Source: Takakia lepidozioides (taxonomy: Eukaryota; Streptophyta; Takakiopsida; Takakiales; Takakiaceae). Taken from it: a stretch of 64,000 nt of DNA. Shown here one piece after another: positions 23,791-34,679 of the stretch (its first letter is position 1; the number at the start of each line of letters is the position of its first letter). Location of the stretch: the NCBI GenBank assembly GCA_030704615.1, contig CM060732.1:9796001-9860000 (forward strand), given 5' to 3'. The notes beneath the pieces are model-generated. The model worked only from the letters and a program-made list of their open reading frames with translations. It was not told the origin of the DNA and ran no database searches. A program made the position numbers and the translations under genes.

Positions 23791-25465
23791 GGCGTGGAAG
23801 GATGCACCCACATTTGATGACGCGGAGGTTAAGTTTGTTATCATCGAGGCTTGGTGGAACACGTCAGGTGCAGTGGAGACAACCAATCTGGGAGCCTTGC
23901 ACAGCTGGTTGGGGTGGTGGCATTTCCAGTATCGACAGTTCGGACAGTACATGCGGGAGGTATGATGCTGTCATTTTCGTGCAATTGTCTTTCTATTACG
24001 AACCTTTCCATTGGTCCCTCACCATTGTTTGTGTCCTTGTAGGAGCGGTGCTTGGATTCCGACACGGACATGCCAAACATGAATATGGCAGAATCAGTCC
24101 ATTCCTCCTAGCGAGCGTCTTCTACCGCATATCTGGTGGACGTAGTGACGGCCACAACGGAGGACATCGATAGAGCAATCATGCAGCAAGCCACGTACTA
24201 CAAATTCCTGAGCGGGAAACAATGGGGCTTTGGGCCGGACAGGGAGGAATTGTTGGTACGAACAACTTCGAGGTCGAAGAATCCACTGAAATGGGCGACA
24301 ACATTGCGAGAGAAGATCAAAGGGACGCCTCTGCACCGCAGAGGTGAACACCGACGTCCGTACTCGCCCTGTGAGGCGGAGGATTGAAGAGGAACCCGGG
24401 TGCGAAGAGGATTCCTGGAGGTCCGACAGGAACATTCGGACAGCACCTCGAGGTCCCGTCATGTTGCTGCACAATGTGTCTTCCAGCAGTGGAAGCCCAA
24501 GAAATTCCAGATCGCCATCGCCTTCAAGCGGGGATTCTGTGCAAGAAATTCCCACCGCTCGTTTGCCCCAGATTATGCCCGCTGTTATGCAGTATGGCCA
24601 AGCAATTGTGGAGACGACTGTGTTTGCGTCACAGTGGAGAATTGCTCGCACAAAGCCGTCGTTTCGAGGCAGGTGTTCCGCAATTCGAGTGGATACACGG
24701 CAACGTTGTTTAGAGATGATAAGGAGGAATCCAAATGGGGCTGTCCCTGCTCCTACTTTTACAGGAAGATTTGTCCATGCAAAGTTTGCAGAGGCAACAA
24801 CCACCCAGTTCTGGTTCTGCAGGCACGACATTATGATTTGCGTATATGGAAAGCCCAAGTACGGCATACAAACAATGCCACAGGCTCCCCCGGTGTGGCC
24901 GGTGGAACCAGGCTGCGATCTGAGTCAGGTTGAGGCCGACGCCCTTACCGCTGCAGGATTTCGGATGGTACAGCGCACTGACGTCCCCAGACAACCATTT
25001 CCGCTTCCACAGCCTCCACCACCGACCCCTGTGAGAGCAAGAACAATGGGACACGACAGCTCTAAGCATCCTACACACTGTTGGGGGAAACCGAAGAGGC
25101 GGCGACCACCCTCAAAAGTGAACGAGACAAGGATGGGGAATGCATTTCGGATGAACTGTACAATCCAGAACTCGACAGAAATGCCCCCACCAGGCTTCGG
25201 GCGTGTGTATCAGATGGCCACGGCAGGCTCAGCTGTTCGCAATGAGGTGTACACCATCACCATTTCAGAATTACCCACCTGCAATTGCACCGACTTCCAG
25301 ATCATGGCGAACAAGGGGGCATCATACTGCCATTGCAAGCATCTGTACTACGTGTACCTAAAGAGACTCCGGTGTAATTTCACAACTCATCACTTCATAC
25401 ATGCACAAGGGTTGAGCCCCCAAGAGGTGCACACTCTTCTGAATATGGATCCAGGGGACCAGTGA
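23785..25465 (+). pseudogene. Mutator-like transposase with SWIM zinc finger (M1, N-terminus missing)
   Basis: It begins mid-protein at AWKDAPTFDDAEV, fused to the start of the oppositely oriented methyltransferase-like gene. An 83-bp intron (23960-24042, GT...AG) sits after QYMRE, at the same position as in M2. NMNMAESVHS carries the MULE-type catalytic Glu. The C-terminus has a SWIM finger (CNCTDF, then CHCKHLYYVYL). TAG at 24109-24111 replaces a Trp codon kept in M2, and a frameshift lies near 24340. It would have bound and cut element ends in the nucleus. It is closely related to M2. Confidence 0.8.
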
Positions 25466-25744
25466 GCTTGGCTTGCGGTCCCAACACAATGGTACGCCCA
25501 TCCTTTTCGGATAGTAGAACTGTACTGCTGCAAGTAGCTCTGACTCTGGCCACAGAAAGGTCCGACTTATGTCTTGCCTACCAGTAACATGTTTTGCTCG
25601 AACTAAGATAATACTATGTCATTCACTTGTGTTTCCACGTGCATGTATTTTTGTGTGTTGGAGGGTTCCTGTTTTTCTGCTCTCCCAAACTTTGCTTTCC
25701 TCATTCGACCCCCGGCAAGGAAATGCGGCGCCGCATTTCCAAGT
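25466..25744. other. M1 3' non-coding region with a 22-bp perfect palindrome
   Basis: Non-coding sequence after the SWIM stop codon. At 25719-25740 a perfect palindrome is centred on GGCGCC with AAATGC arms. Similar GGCGCC-centred motifs recur at 28590, 33370, 36440-37130 and 42380-42660, always within M-type sequence. Gypsy sequence starts right after it. Confidence 0.55.
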
Positions 25745-28090
25745 AACGTCGTAGGTGCTGCTCGAAGGGTCAGGGAGTATGACTGGAGGGGAGGACTTGA
25801 TGAGGAACATGAAGCTACCCTGTTCCCTGCACACCAGAGTGGGAGCATGTTGCAGAGATGCAACTGGAAGGCCTAAGTTGTTTAAAAGGTATCTGCTGTG
25901 GTGTAGTGACGGCAACACCAATTGAGGGTGAAACAAGCAGTTACCCACCACATTTCTATGAAGAAAAAGAGGGAGAAATGGAAATCCTAGAGGAACCGGC
26001 CACTGTGAGTTTACAAAATGAAGTGGTGACTGGTTGGACAATCACAGCTGATGAGCAGGTGAGAGAAGTGAATGTGGGAACTGAAGGGGAACCGAGGATG
26101 GTGAAGGTATAGGCTGATTTGGAGCCATAATTCTTTGAGGAAACTAAGAGTCTGTTCATCAAATACAGAGATGTATTTGCTTAAAGCTACAAGGATCTGA
26201 GATCTGTCAGCATAAGATTGAACTGGAACCAGGGTCAGTACCAATCACACAGGCAAGGTACAGAATGAATCCCAACTATGCACAGAAGGTTGGAGAAGAG
26301 ATCAAGAAGTTGGCTGAGGCTAAGTTTATATACCCGATAGAGTATACAACTTGGTTGTCACCCATTGTGATAGTTCCCAAGAAGAATGGTAAACTGAGAG
26401 TTTGTGTGAACAATACGAAGTTGAATGCTTGTACGAAGAAAGATCCTTTCCCTTTGCCATTCACAAAAGCGGTATTGGACATTGTGGCAGGCCATGAGAT
26501 GTACTCATTCATGGATGGCTTCAGTGGTTATAATCAAGTGCAAGTGGCAGAAGAAGACCAGGGAAAGACAACTTTCATCTCCCAGACTGGGGTGCTTATG
26601 CATACAAAGTCATGCCTTTTGGACTTTGTAATGCACCAGCAACCTTTCAGAGAGTGATAAGTGAATCTTTTCATGAGTATCTGGATAATTTCATGCAGGT
26701 GTTCTTGGATGATTTCAGTGTGTACAGCTCTAAGAATGAGCACTTGCATAAATTGGAGTTATGTTTGGCCAGATGCAGGATGAGAGGTCTGGGCCTGAAT
26801 CCAGAGAAGTGTACTTTCTGTGTGAACTCAGGGGTGCTTTTGGGACACATTGTGTGTAAGAGGGGACTTCTTGTGGATCCCAGAAAGACAGAGGCCATTA
26901 AAGCCTCTCCACCACCAGTAAATGTTAAGAGTCTAAGGAGATTCCTTGGACAAACCAGTTATTACAGAAGATTTGTCAGACGATATGCACAGATAACAGC
27001 ACCATTGAGCAAGCTTCTGAAGAAAGATGCAGTGTTTGCATGGACAGCTGAATGTCAACAGGCTTTTGAGGAACTTACAATGTCAGTAACAACTACACCT
27101 GTGTTGATTAACCCTCACTGGCATGTAGTATTTCATGTTCACTGTGATGCCTCAGGAGAAGCGTTGGGAGCAGTGTTAGCCCAAAATGTTACAGGAAATA
27201 TAGATTCACCTGTGTACTATGCTAGCAGGTTGATGAACAGTGCTGAAAAGAACTATAGCACAACTGAAAGAGAAGCACTGGCAAAGATTTATGCAGTCAA
27301 GAAATTCAGGCATTACCTATTGGGAAGGAAGTTTATGTTTTATGTGGATCACCAGGCTCTGATATATCTGGTGAACAAACCTTTGATAAGTGGAAGGATA
27401 ACAAGGTGGTTAATATCTTGCACGAGTTTGAGTTCGAGGTTGTTTACAAGCCTAGTTGTTTGCATCTTGTGGCAGATCACTTGTCACGCCTATCAACAGG
27501 AGAGCCAGCCACAGGAGTAGACGACCAATTACCTGATGCGAGTTTATTTGCAGTGGAGGTGCAGGGAAGTGCAGATGACTGGTTAGATTGGCAGTGGCCA
27601 ATCAGATACTACCTTACTCATGGTCAGTGCCCACCTAGTTATGGAAAGGAGCAGAGGAAGAGAATCGCTATCAAGGCTTTACCTTATACTATGGTAGGGG
27701 GCAGAATGTATAAACTAGGACCTGATGGAGTACTTAAACGATGCTTGTACCACCATGAAGTAAATAAAGTTTTGGAGGAAGTTCATAAAGGAGTGGCTGG
27801 AGGTCATTTTGGAGAAGAGAGTACCTGTAGAAAGATATTACTTGCAGGTTACTGGTGGCCTACTTTGTTCAAGGATATACACAAGTATTGTAAGAGTTGT
27901 GATGAGTGTCAGAGGCTAGGACCATTGCAGAGATCTGGGAAGATGGCTTTGCATCCTACGATGCCTACTGAACCATTTCAGAAATGGGGACTAGACTTTG
28001 TTGGACCAATTAACCCACCAGCCAAGAATACACAGAACAAGTATATAATCACAGCCACTGATTATACTACAAAGTGGGTGGAAGCTAAAG
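25745..28090 (+). pseudogene. pol: G1 gypsy pol: protease tail, RT, RNase H, integrase start
   Basis: It opens with the protease-RT linker (REYDWRGGLDEEHEATL). RT follows: WLSPIVIVPKKNGKLRVCV, YSFMDGFSGYNQVQV, MPFGLCNAPATFQRV, and intact catalytic FLDDFSVY at about 26702. RNase H has [26 protein letters not shown] and FYVDHQAL. The integrase zinc region ([20 protein letters not shown], then CKSCDEC) and the first catalytic Asp ([13 protein letters not shown]) end at 28090, cut by an M terminus. Stops lie near 26110 and 26180, frameshifts near 26230, 26600 and 27405. It is inverted relative to its own gag on the minus strand at 28.7-32.5 kb. Confidence 0.88.
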
Positions 28091-28660
28091 GAGGTTTACT
28101 ATTTCATGAGCAGAAACCATGAGCCATGAGCCATGAGCCGCATGAGCCGCATGAGTGGTGAGCCGAAGTCTAAGACACGCGGATTTCATGAGCGGACTTA
28201 TCCAAATTTGGAAATGCGGCAGATTAAACAAGTATTAAAATAATAGTTTTTTTATTTGACCTTGCCATTTTTGGAAGTTCCAGATCTTGTAATGCGGTGA
28301 AGATATGTCGTCAGTAACAAGTCCGCTCATGGTTTTTTAGATCCGCTCATGGAAATGAGTGACCGTGCAACGAGAAATCCAGTATACCACGACAAAAGGA
28401 CGTCGCATACTGGCCTGTATAGAGTATTCCGCGGTTTTACATGCCTTAACATTGGAATGAAGCTGACCCTTTTGCCGCGATTGAACCAATAGACTCTGCA
28501 CCAATAGAGTCCGCACCAATAGAGTCTGTAGTACTTCACAATTCTGTCATCTTCGGGTATTCGGCGGGAAAGGTTTGCGACTCAACTGGGAAATGCGGTG
28601 CCGCATTAGGGTTCGCACATGCGAAATTTCTAGGCGGTTTGGTGTTGGCGAAGGCCGCAT
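28091..28660 (-). mobile_element. Terminal fragment of a Mutator-like M element
   Basis: It begins GAGGTTTACTATTTCATGAG, matching the M2 right terminus reverse-complemented (GAGGTTAACTATTTCATGAG), followed by repeated CATGAGCC/CATGAGCGG units. It interrupts the G1 integrase directly after WVEAK. It contains three CAATAGA(C/G)TC(T/C)G repeats at 28488-28530 and a GGTGCC-centred palindrome near 28600. The inner limit against gypsy protease is approximate. Confidence 0.6.
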
Positions 28661-31600
28661 CTAGTCTTCTCGTAGCATGTAATCTACTAGATTTCTTAGT
28701 GGTGATTTGTATCTTGTGCTTCCCATCATGCACAGTTAGTAACAAGGAATTCCAGTCATAGAATACCCTGGCCTGTTTTAGCCACGGTCGACCCAGCAAT
28801 AAGGAGTAAGCTTCCATGACTTCATCCATTTTCAACACAGTTATTATGATCTTAAAGATCATCTTTTGAATCTGTATCTTAACTCCTCTTATCAATCCCA
28901 ATGGCTGAACACTTCTGTGATCTGCCATTGTTATTGTAAATGGGGCTGGTTTCATGTTACTTAGACCAAGCTTCTGCCTTAATTGGTCTGTCATGATATT
29001 CACTCCAGAGCCTCCATCTATCAGTACATCAGTTAGTTCTGTGCTTCCAATTCTCAATTGGATTACTGGCATAGAATCATCAAAGTCCATGATTGTTTCT
29101 CGCCCTTCCGACTTCACATTATAACTGGTCACCTTGCTGTTCAGGTCTGTGTTCCTTGTCACATGGGCAATCCGATTGATTGCTTGATACAGCCTGTGTC
29201 TACAATAAGGTGCCACAGCCAATAGCTGTCCAATGGTAATCTCCGCTTTGGACTGGCATATTACTTCAGCCAAAGTCCCTTCATTACTCTGCATTTTTGC
29301 AGCTTCTTTCTTCGCTTCATCCTCACTCACTTCCTCTTCTCTTTCAGGATCAGAGGAATCTGCCATAGGAATATCAGTACTCTTCTGCATTTCCCTTATG
29401 GTATCTGCCACTTCCTTGTGCAGTTCCTTCTCATCTCTCCAAGCCTCATCATCTTCAGGCACATCACTGCCATCTTCATTATCATCACCTTCCTCATCTA
29501 CTGGAGGTATTATTTTGGCTTTGCTTCTGGTTACTATCATTGTACTTACTTCTGGTACAACACATGGCCTAACCATGTGAGCTGCCACCACTAGCCCTTC
29601 ATTCACAGGAGCTCTCATCTCATTCTGGTGTCTGATCCAGAATGGACAGGCTGCCTTGCGATGTCCTGCCTGATTACAATAGTAACACAGTTCTTCCCTA
29701 TTAGGTCCTCGCCCTTGGTCTGTTCTGGGATTGTTTCTGTAATCCTGATTCCCTGGCTGGTAATTCCCCCTTGGATTACCCTGGTAGTTGCCTCTGGAAT
29801 TTCCTTGGTAATTCCCTCTTGGATTACCTCTCCCTTCCATGCCATTGTTATAACCACCAGGCCTACCATAGTGGTCCTGATCACTGTTTCTTCTTGGCTG
29901 GGGCTGCACTTGATGCACCCTTACTTGCCTAGGTTCTCTTGCTGTTGTCCTTCTGTTGTAGTAACAATTCTCAGTAGAATGGTTATCCATTTTACAGATA
30001 GTACAGTGTTTCTCCTTCATGTGGCATTCAGTGATGGTATGGCCTTCATTCTGGCATTTTGCACACCAAACACCCTTCCTCTAATGTGTTGCAGCCTCTG
30101 TGGTATACTTCTTCAAGATTTCTTCTAATCTTTTCTCATAGTTATCCCTCTTCAACTTTTCCTTTCTCTTGCTCTTCCTCTTAAGCTCTTGCTCTTCTTC
30201 CTCATCTGACCCATCCTCAGAGTCCTCATCATCCCTTTTCTCTCTCCTGAGCATTCCCAATTGCTCAATTCTGTTCGCTGTTTCAAATGCCTCCTTCACT
30301 GTATTATGGGGTAACATATCCACTTTCTTTTGCAACTCTGGTCTTAGTCCACTCACAAACCAAGTCTTCTGTAAACCTGGTGCTGGTACAGCAGCCAGCT
30401 TTTTCATCATCAATTCCATCTTTTCCATATACTCCTCAACAGTTTCATGCTTCTTTTGCTTTAACTGTTGTAAACTTCCATACACTTCATCCTCAGTTTT
30501 ACTTGTCCTGAACCTATTTCGGAATGCTGTATTCAAGCCATTCCAGGTTAGGAAATGATTAACAATGAATCTTGCATACCATTCACTTGTTTTTTTTATA
30601 AGTGAACAAGGAAACAGTCTCATCTTGGCATCATCGTCATTCTCATTGTTCACTATACACATGTGCTCAAATTGGCTAATGTGTACATCAGGATCCCCTT
30701 TTCCTGAATATATTGGAAAATGTGGTTTTGCCCGTGTTGGTTGTAACCCATCTATGGCCCTACCCCCTGCCCACTGACAGGTGCTGGCCCCCTTGCTGGT
30801 GCTGGTCCTTGAGGACCTGTGGTAGTTGTGGTGGAACTTCCACCAAGTGCTGGCCCCTGAGCACTCCCTGCTACTGGCCTCACTATATTCACAGTATTCC
30901 CAGCTCCAGTTGCACTACTTCCCACACTCCCTGTCCCCCCAGAGCCAGATCCAGACCGCCCGCCTGATCCCCCTGAGCCGACACCTTCGTTGGCCTGTGA
31001 TCCAAGTGCTCCACTTGATCCAGGTCCAACGGGTTGGGATGTCAGCAAGCATCAACACCCCTCTAGCTAAACGGTAGCGATGTGCTTCATGTGCGCCTTG
31101 ATGGCGAGCCGACGAAGTCCAGCTGCAAACGCCATGGCGGCCAGCTGAAGGGGCCCAACAGGCGGGCATGGCTGCCCTGTGTGGTGCATCCACACACACA
31201 CCCCCGCACAGCTGCTGGTGGGTGCTCTTGCAAACATCTCAGTCCACCCAACTGTGCCTCCCCAGCCTAGTGTTGGTTGCATTTCACTCATCTCGGTGCG
31301 ATTGCTGCAGAACACAGGCGCCTGATCTTTTGCTCGCGGATGATCTCGCACTTCCTGGATGAAAGCCCTGAACCTCAGCTGTTGGGTCTACTTCTTCATA
31401 CTCTTCATCTTCCAATTTCTTCTCCATGTTTTCATCTTCCAAGTTCTGCCCTTGGGTTTCTTCTTCTTCACTCATGTAACTCAATTGCAATGGTGTTGGA
31501 GAGTTTGAACTCTCCGTTGGCTCTGCCACATCCTCTCCTCTTTCTTCATCTTCTGTTTCAGAAACTGGAGTTCCTGCTTTTGGTGTTCCATGCCAACTCT

Positions 31601-31898
31601 TATCAAAAATTTCTGTCAAATCTTTTATCCAGGGATGTACCTCAGATCTTTCACCTCGTGGTTGATCTTCTTCCTGTACCAATTCCCTTAATCTTTCTTG
31701 CAAAGAAAAAGAAGGAGTGGCATCCAACTCTAGTTCTTCTGGTATGGGTGATATACTCTCTGATCTCAATGGTGTGAGAGGTCCAGATGATTCCCCAATG
31801 TCTATTCCTCTCTCCCAAAGGTATGGATAATTAGCTTTCAGATAACTTTCTCTTTTTGCTGAATATCTCTGGAGTCTAGCTTCTCTTTCATCACTCAT
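28661..31898 (-). pseudogene. gag: G1 gypsy gag and protease
   Basis: On the minus strand an acidic N-terminal region (from 31898) and a Gly/Ser-rich stretch (about 31050-30760) precede a Retrotrans_gag domain (KMRLFPCSLIKKTSEWYARF, then YMEKMELMMKKLAAVPAPGL). Three CCHC knuckles follow: CAKCQNEGHTITEC, CTICKMDNHSTENC and CYYCNQAGHRKAAC. The aspartic protease is visible as VLIDGGSGVNIM near 29010. Stops lie at about 30080 and between 31.05 and 31.35 kb. Three knuckles are more than the usual one. The product would package element RNA and mature Gag. The frame ends at 28.66 kb, where M sequence begins. Confidence 0.85.
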
Positions 31899-31918
31899 GT
31901 CCCATGTCTTTCATTTCT

Positions 31919-32487
31919 TTAATGTGGCAATAACCAAAACTCTCTTCTGTAGTATCTCTCGTATATGCCTGGGTTTCTTTCAAGCTTCAATGCACCCTTG
32001 GCTATACTAGAAGTCTTCGTTACCATATAACCATATGGCAAACAAGTCTGAAAAGCTGTTCTTGGTGTGAGTTTGATCCACAGAATATCCTTTGGAATCC
32101 AATTCCTTACCAGTACAAGCTCCTCATGCATATGAGTATAAACATTCACCTTCCTTTCCTCCCAGCCTTCAAACTCTACTCGCTTAATGGATAGCAATGC
32201 TATCACATAAACCAGTGTTGTTAACCAATGTGCTCTTCCTCTACAGGCCACCTGATAAATCTTTATCACTCCTTTCTCCAGACCCCACTCAGGGTCAGCA
32301 TCATGCACTCTCTTAAGAATGTTTTCTTTACAACCGTCTGGCAATTCCAATAACCTCTGAAAGAATTGTTTAGACAATCTTTCCTTCTCAATTCCACAGG
32401 GAATTTGATTCACATCAAATTCTTTAATTCTCCAACCACCATGATCCCACCAGATGCCTGTCACATCTGGTTGTTCATGACCCAGTT
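31919..32487 (-). CDS. Open frame between G1 primer site and gag, unknown function
   Basis: Directly downstream (minus strand) of the primer site, a continuous frame of about 190 residues runs to 31919 (GIWWDHGGWRIKEFDVNQIP, later RGRAHWLTTLVYVIALLSIK, VRNWIPKDILWIKLTPRTAF). The open frame also extends upstream into the LTR. It ends 20 bases before the next ORF (31898). Tryptophan-rich, with one hydrophobic stretch too charged at its edges to call a membrane segment. I do not recognise the family. It may be an N-terminal extension of Gag. Confidence 0.5.
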
Positions 32488-32506
32488 CCCCAGTATGGTC
32501 GCCAAA
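32488..32506 (-). promoter_or_regulatory. G1 gypsy primer binding site
   Basis: On the minus strand TTTGGCGACCATACTGGGG follows the LTR end ...CGCTCGACA. TGGCG at the LTR border is common in plant gypsy primer sites. I cannot name the tRNA with confidence. Confidence 0.6.
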
Positions 32507-33270
32507 TGTCGAGCGGCTTTTACTCACCCATCCCTTCGCTATCCGAGGTGGAAACTCCAAGATAGAAGAGTTGGATATCTCTAAGCACTCAGCCCGCTCA
32601 GAACAATCAGTCATGACCTGCAGCTAGTGTATCATGGTTGTGCTTCCTATTTGTATTCCTTCTTGCCTTCATGTTATCGATTTACCTTACCGTGTATACT
32701 GAAGCATCAGATTGCTTCAGTATCTACTAAGTTCCAATTAATCATGCATTCATTCCACAGCTTTTCTCGTGTCTCTCTACACAGTATGTTTGTATCGATT
32801 CAGTATCGGATTAAGATTAATCATGTATCATGCCTATGCCATGGTGTCTCTAATCTACCCTACTGTATAATTTTACAGCTTGCATGAATTAAGCCTCAAT
32901 CAAGTCATCATCTCCTCTTCACTGTTTCCGCTCTCCGTTACGTCTCCTCATTTCCTGAACAAGTCCCCCTCCTCAAGAAGTGATCCCCTTCCTGTTGCCG
33001 CTCTACCTAATCTACCCGCAAGCTGATCTAACCACCTAACTAACTAACCGTCACCCCTGAAGTAACACGTTCCCTCTGCAGATGTCATTCCCACACAGTC
33101 GTTCCCTGTCAATGATAACTATTCCCCATGTACTGTGACAGGCTGTGTCAAGCTGTGCCGAGCTGTGACTAACTGTGTAAAGCTGTGTCGGGCTGTGACT
33201 GGCTGTGCGAAGCTGTGTCGGCCTGTGTCAAACTGTGTCTGGTTGTGATAGACTGTGACGGGCTGTGTAA
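32507..33270 (-). repeat. G1 gypsy LTR a (5' LTR, outer part displaced)
   Basis: The minus-strand LTR ends CTCGACA at 32507. It matches 33773-34440 over most of its length. Its outer (5') part is missing here but occurs in opposite orientation at 36199-36262, where it starts TGTTAGAGGGC. A degenerate CTGTG(A/T)C-rich array lies at 33140-33270. Confidence 0.8.
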
Positions 33271-33763
33271 CCCCCCAGGATGGACTTTTCCATCCGGCGT
33301 CTCGTGGATGAGAACGGCTCGGGCGGAGGGAAGGCCACGTTGCGTCCTACTTCATCCGCTGGATAGAAATTCGGCGCCGTTTTTTCCATCCAACGGACGA
33401 CTGATGAAGTCTCGGGGGGAGGGTGGGCCTGTCGGCGCCTGTGGCCGACCTCCATACCTACGACATTTATTGGCGCAGTTGCGCATTAAATGTTCTCCGC
33501 CGTCGGTTTTGAACCGGATGTTCCACAAGGATTCCGCGCGTGCTTCCCGGATACGCCTTCGACACCTGATGTGACGCTTGGATGAAATTCCATTCGAGGC
33601 ATGTAGGCATGCATACCTCGGGAGATTTTTTCTTTTGCTGGGACTTATGCCGCGTGGAGAAGGGCGTGGCTTCTTAACCCTATTTCCGTGGACACACAAC
33701 GGTCCGTTCATGTTTTTTTTTTTTTCCGCTCATGCTCATGCCACTCATGAAATAGCAGTCCCC
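33271..33763 (-). mobile_element. Left end of Mutator-like element M2, inverted
   Basis: On the minus strand it starts GGGGACTGCTATTTCATGAG at 33763 and matches the M1 left end for about 80 bp. The next 9 bp outside (33764-33772, TTCTGAGCG on the minus strand) equal the 9 bp after the M2 right end at 42891-42899. It contains an ATTCGGCGCCGTTTTTTCCA palindromic unit like those in the 96-bp array. Confidence 0.8.
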
Positions 33764-34572
33764 CGCTCAGAACAATCAGTCATGACCTACAGCTAGTGTA
33801 TCATGGTAGTGCTTCCTGTTTGTATTCCTTCTTGCCTTCATATCAACAAGTTACTTTACTGTTTGTATTTCCACAGCTTCCCTCAGGTCTTTCTACACAA
33901 TGTGAGTATGGAATTTGTATCAGATAAGTTATATCAAGTAACAGGCCGAAGCCATGGTGTCTCTAATCTGCTCTACAGTATAACTCTATAGCTTTGCATG
34001 TATCAAGCATCTACAGATCCTCTCTCCTCCTTCACCGTGCTCTCCATCCTTGCTTCCGTAAGTGCTCACCGCCTGATCTCCTCTACTCCTGACCAAGAAG
34101 TACTCTCTCCCGAAGTGTCCTCCATGTTGCTGCTCTGCCTAATTTATCTGCAAGCTGTTCTAACCGCCTAACTAACTAACTGTCACCCAAGAAGTAAGCA
34201 CGTTCCCTCTGCAGATGTCGTTCCCACATAGTCGTTCCCTGCCAATGATAACCGTTCCTTATGTACGTTGTGACGGGCTGTGCCAAGCTGTGTTGGGCTG
34301 TGACTGTGCCGAGCTGTGACTGGCTGTGTCAGACTGTGTCGGGCTGTGACTGGCTGTGTGAAGCTGTGTCGAGCTATGATAGGCTGTGTCAGACTGTGAC
34401 AAGTTGTGTCAAGATGTGTCTAACTGTGTAATGCTGTGACTGTCTGCTTAAGCCTGTCTACCACCCCCAAGGCCTGTGCTAGTCCAAGTCTACCATCCGT
34501 AAGTCTGTGCAAAAATTAAGGGTACCCCACAAAACCCATAAAAGTGTGTACGTCCCAGACAGCCCTCTAACA
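33764..34572 (-). repeat. G1 gypsy LTR b (3' LTR of the second copy, 5' part)
   Basis: It starts on the minus strand at 34572 as TGTTAGAGGGCTGTCTGGG, right after a purine-rich tract (GAGAGGGGGAGGGG, 34576-34590), and is interrupted at 33764 by M2. The remaining 97 bp of this LTR lie at 42891-42987. A degenerate CTGTG array spans about 34270-34440. Confidence 0.8.
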
Positions 34573-34595
34573 TTACCCCTCCCCCTCTCAAAAAG
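34573..34595 (-). promoter_or_regulatory. G1 polypurine tract
   Basis: On the minus strand TTTGAGAGGGGGAGGGGTAA lies immediately before the LTR start. It marks the end of the internal region and shows that the accessory ORF upstream of it is in sense orientation. Confidence 0.65.
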
Positions 34596-34679
34596 TCGTG
34601 TCCTCATGGTTTACTGTTTAGGATCACCAAACCTCTGTGAACGAGGACCTTTTTGTCGGTGAGAGTCCCGTGGAGGGCT

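Noticed and set aside
29233-29580. Ser-rich plus-strand ORFs within 28.5-31.8 kb
   Set aside because: They are shadows of the minus-strand acidic and Gly-rich gag.
28091-33763. A single giant TIR element spanning 21723-33763
   Set aside because: The TIRs match best between 21723 and 33763, but target duplications pair 33764 with 42891, so these are ends of two different elements.
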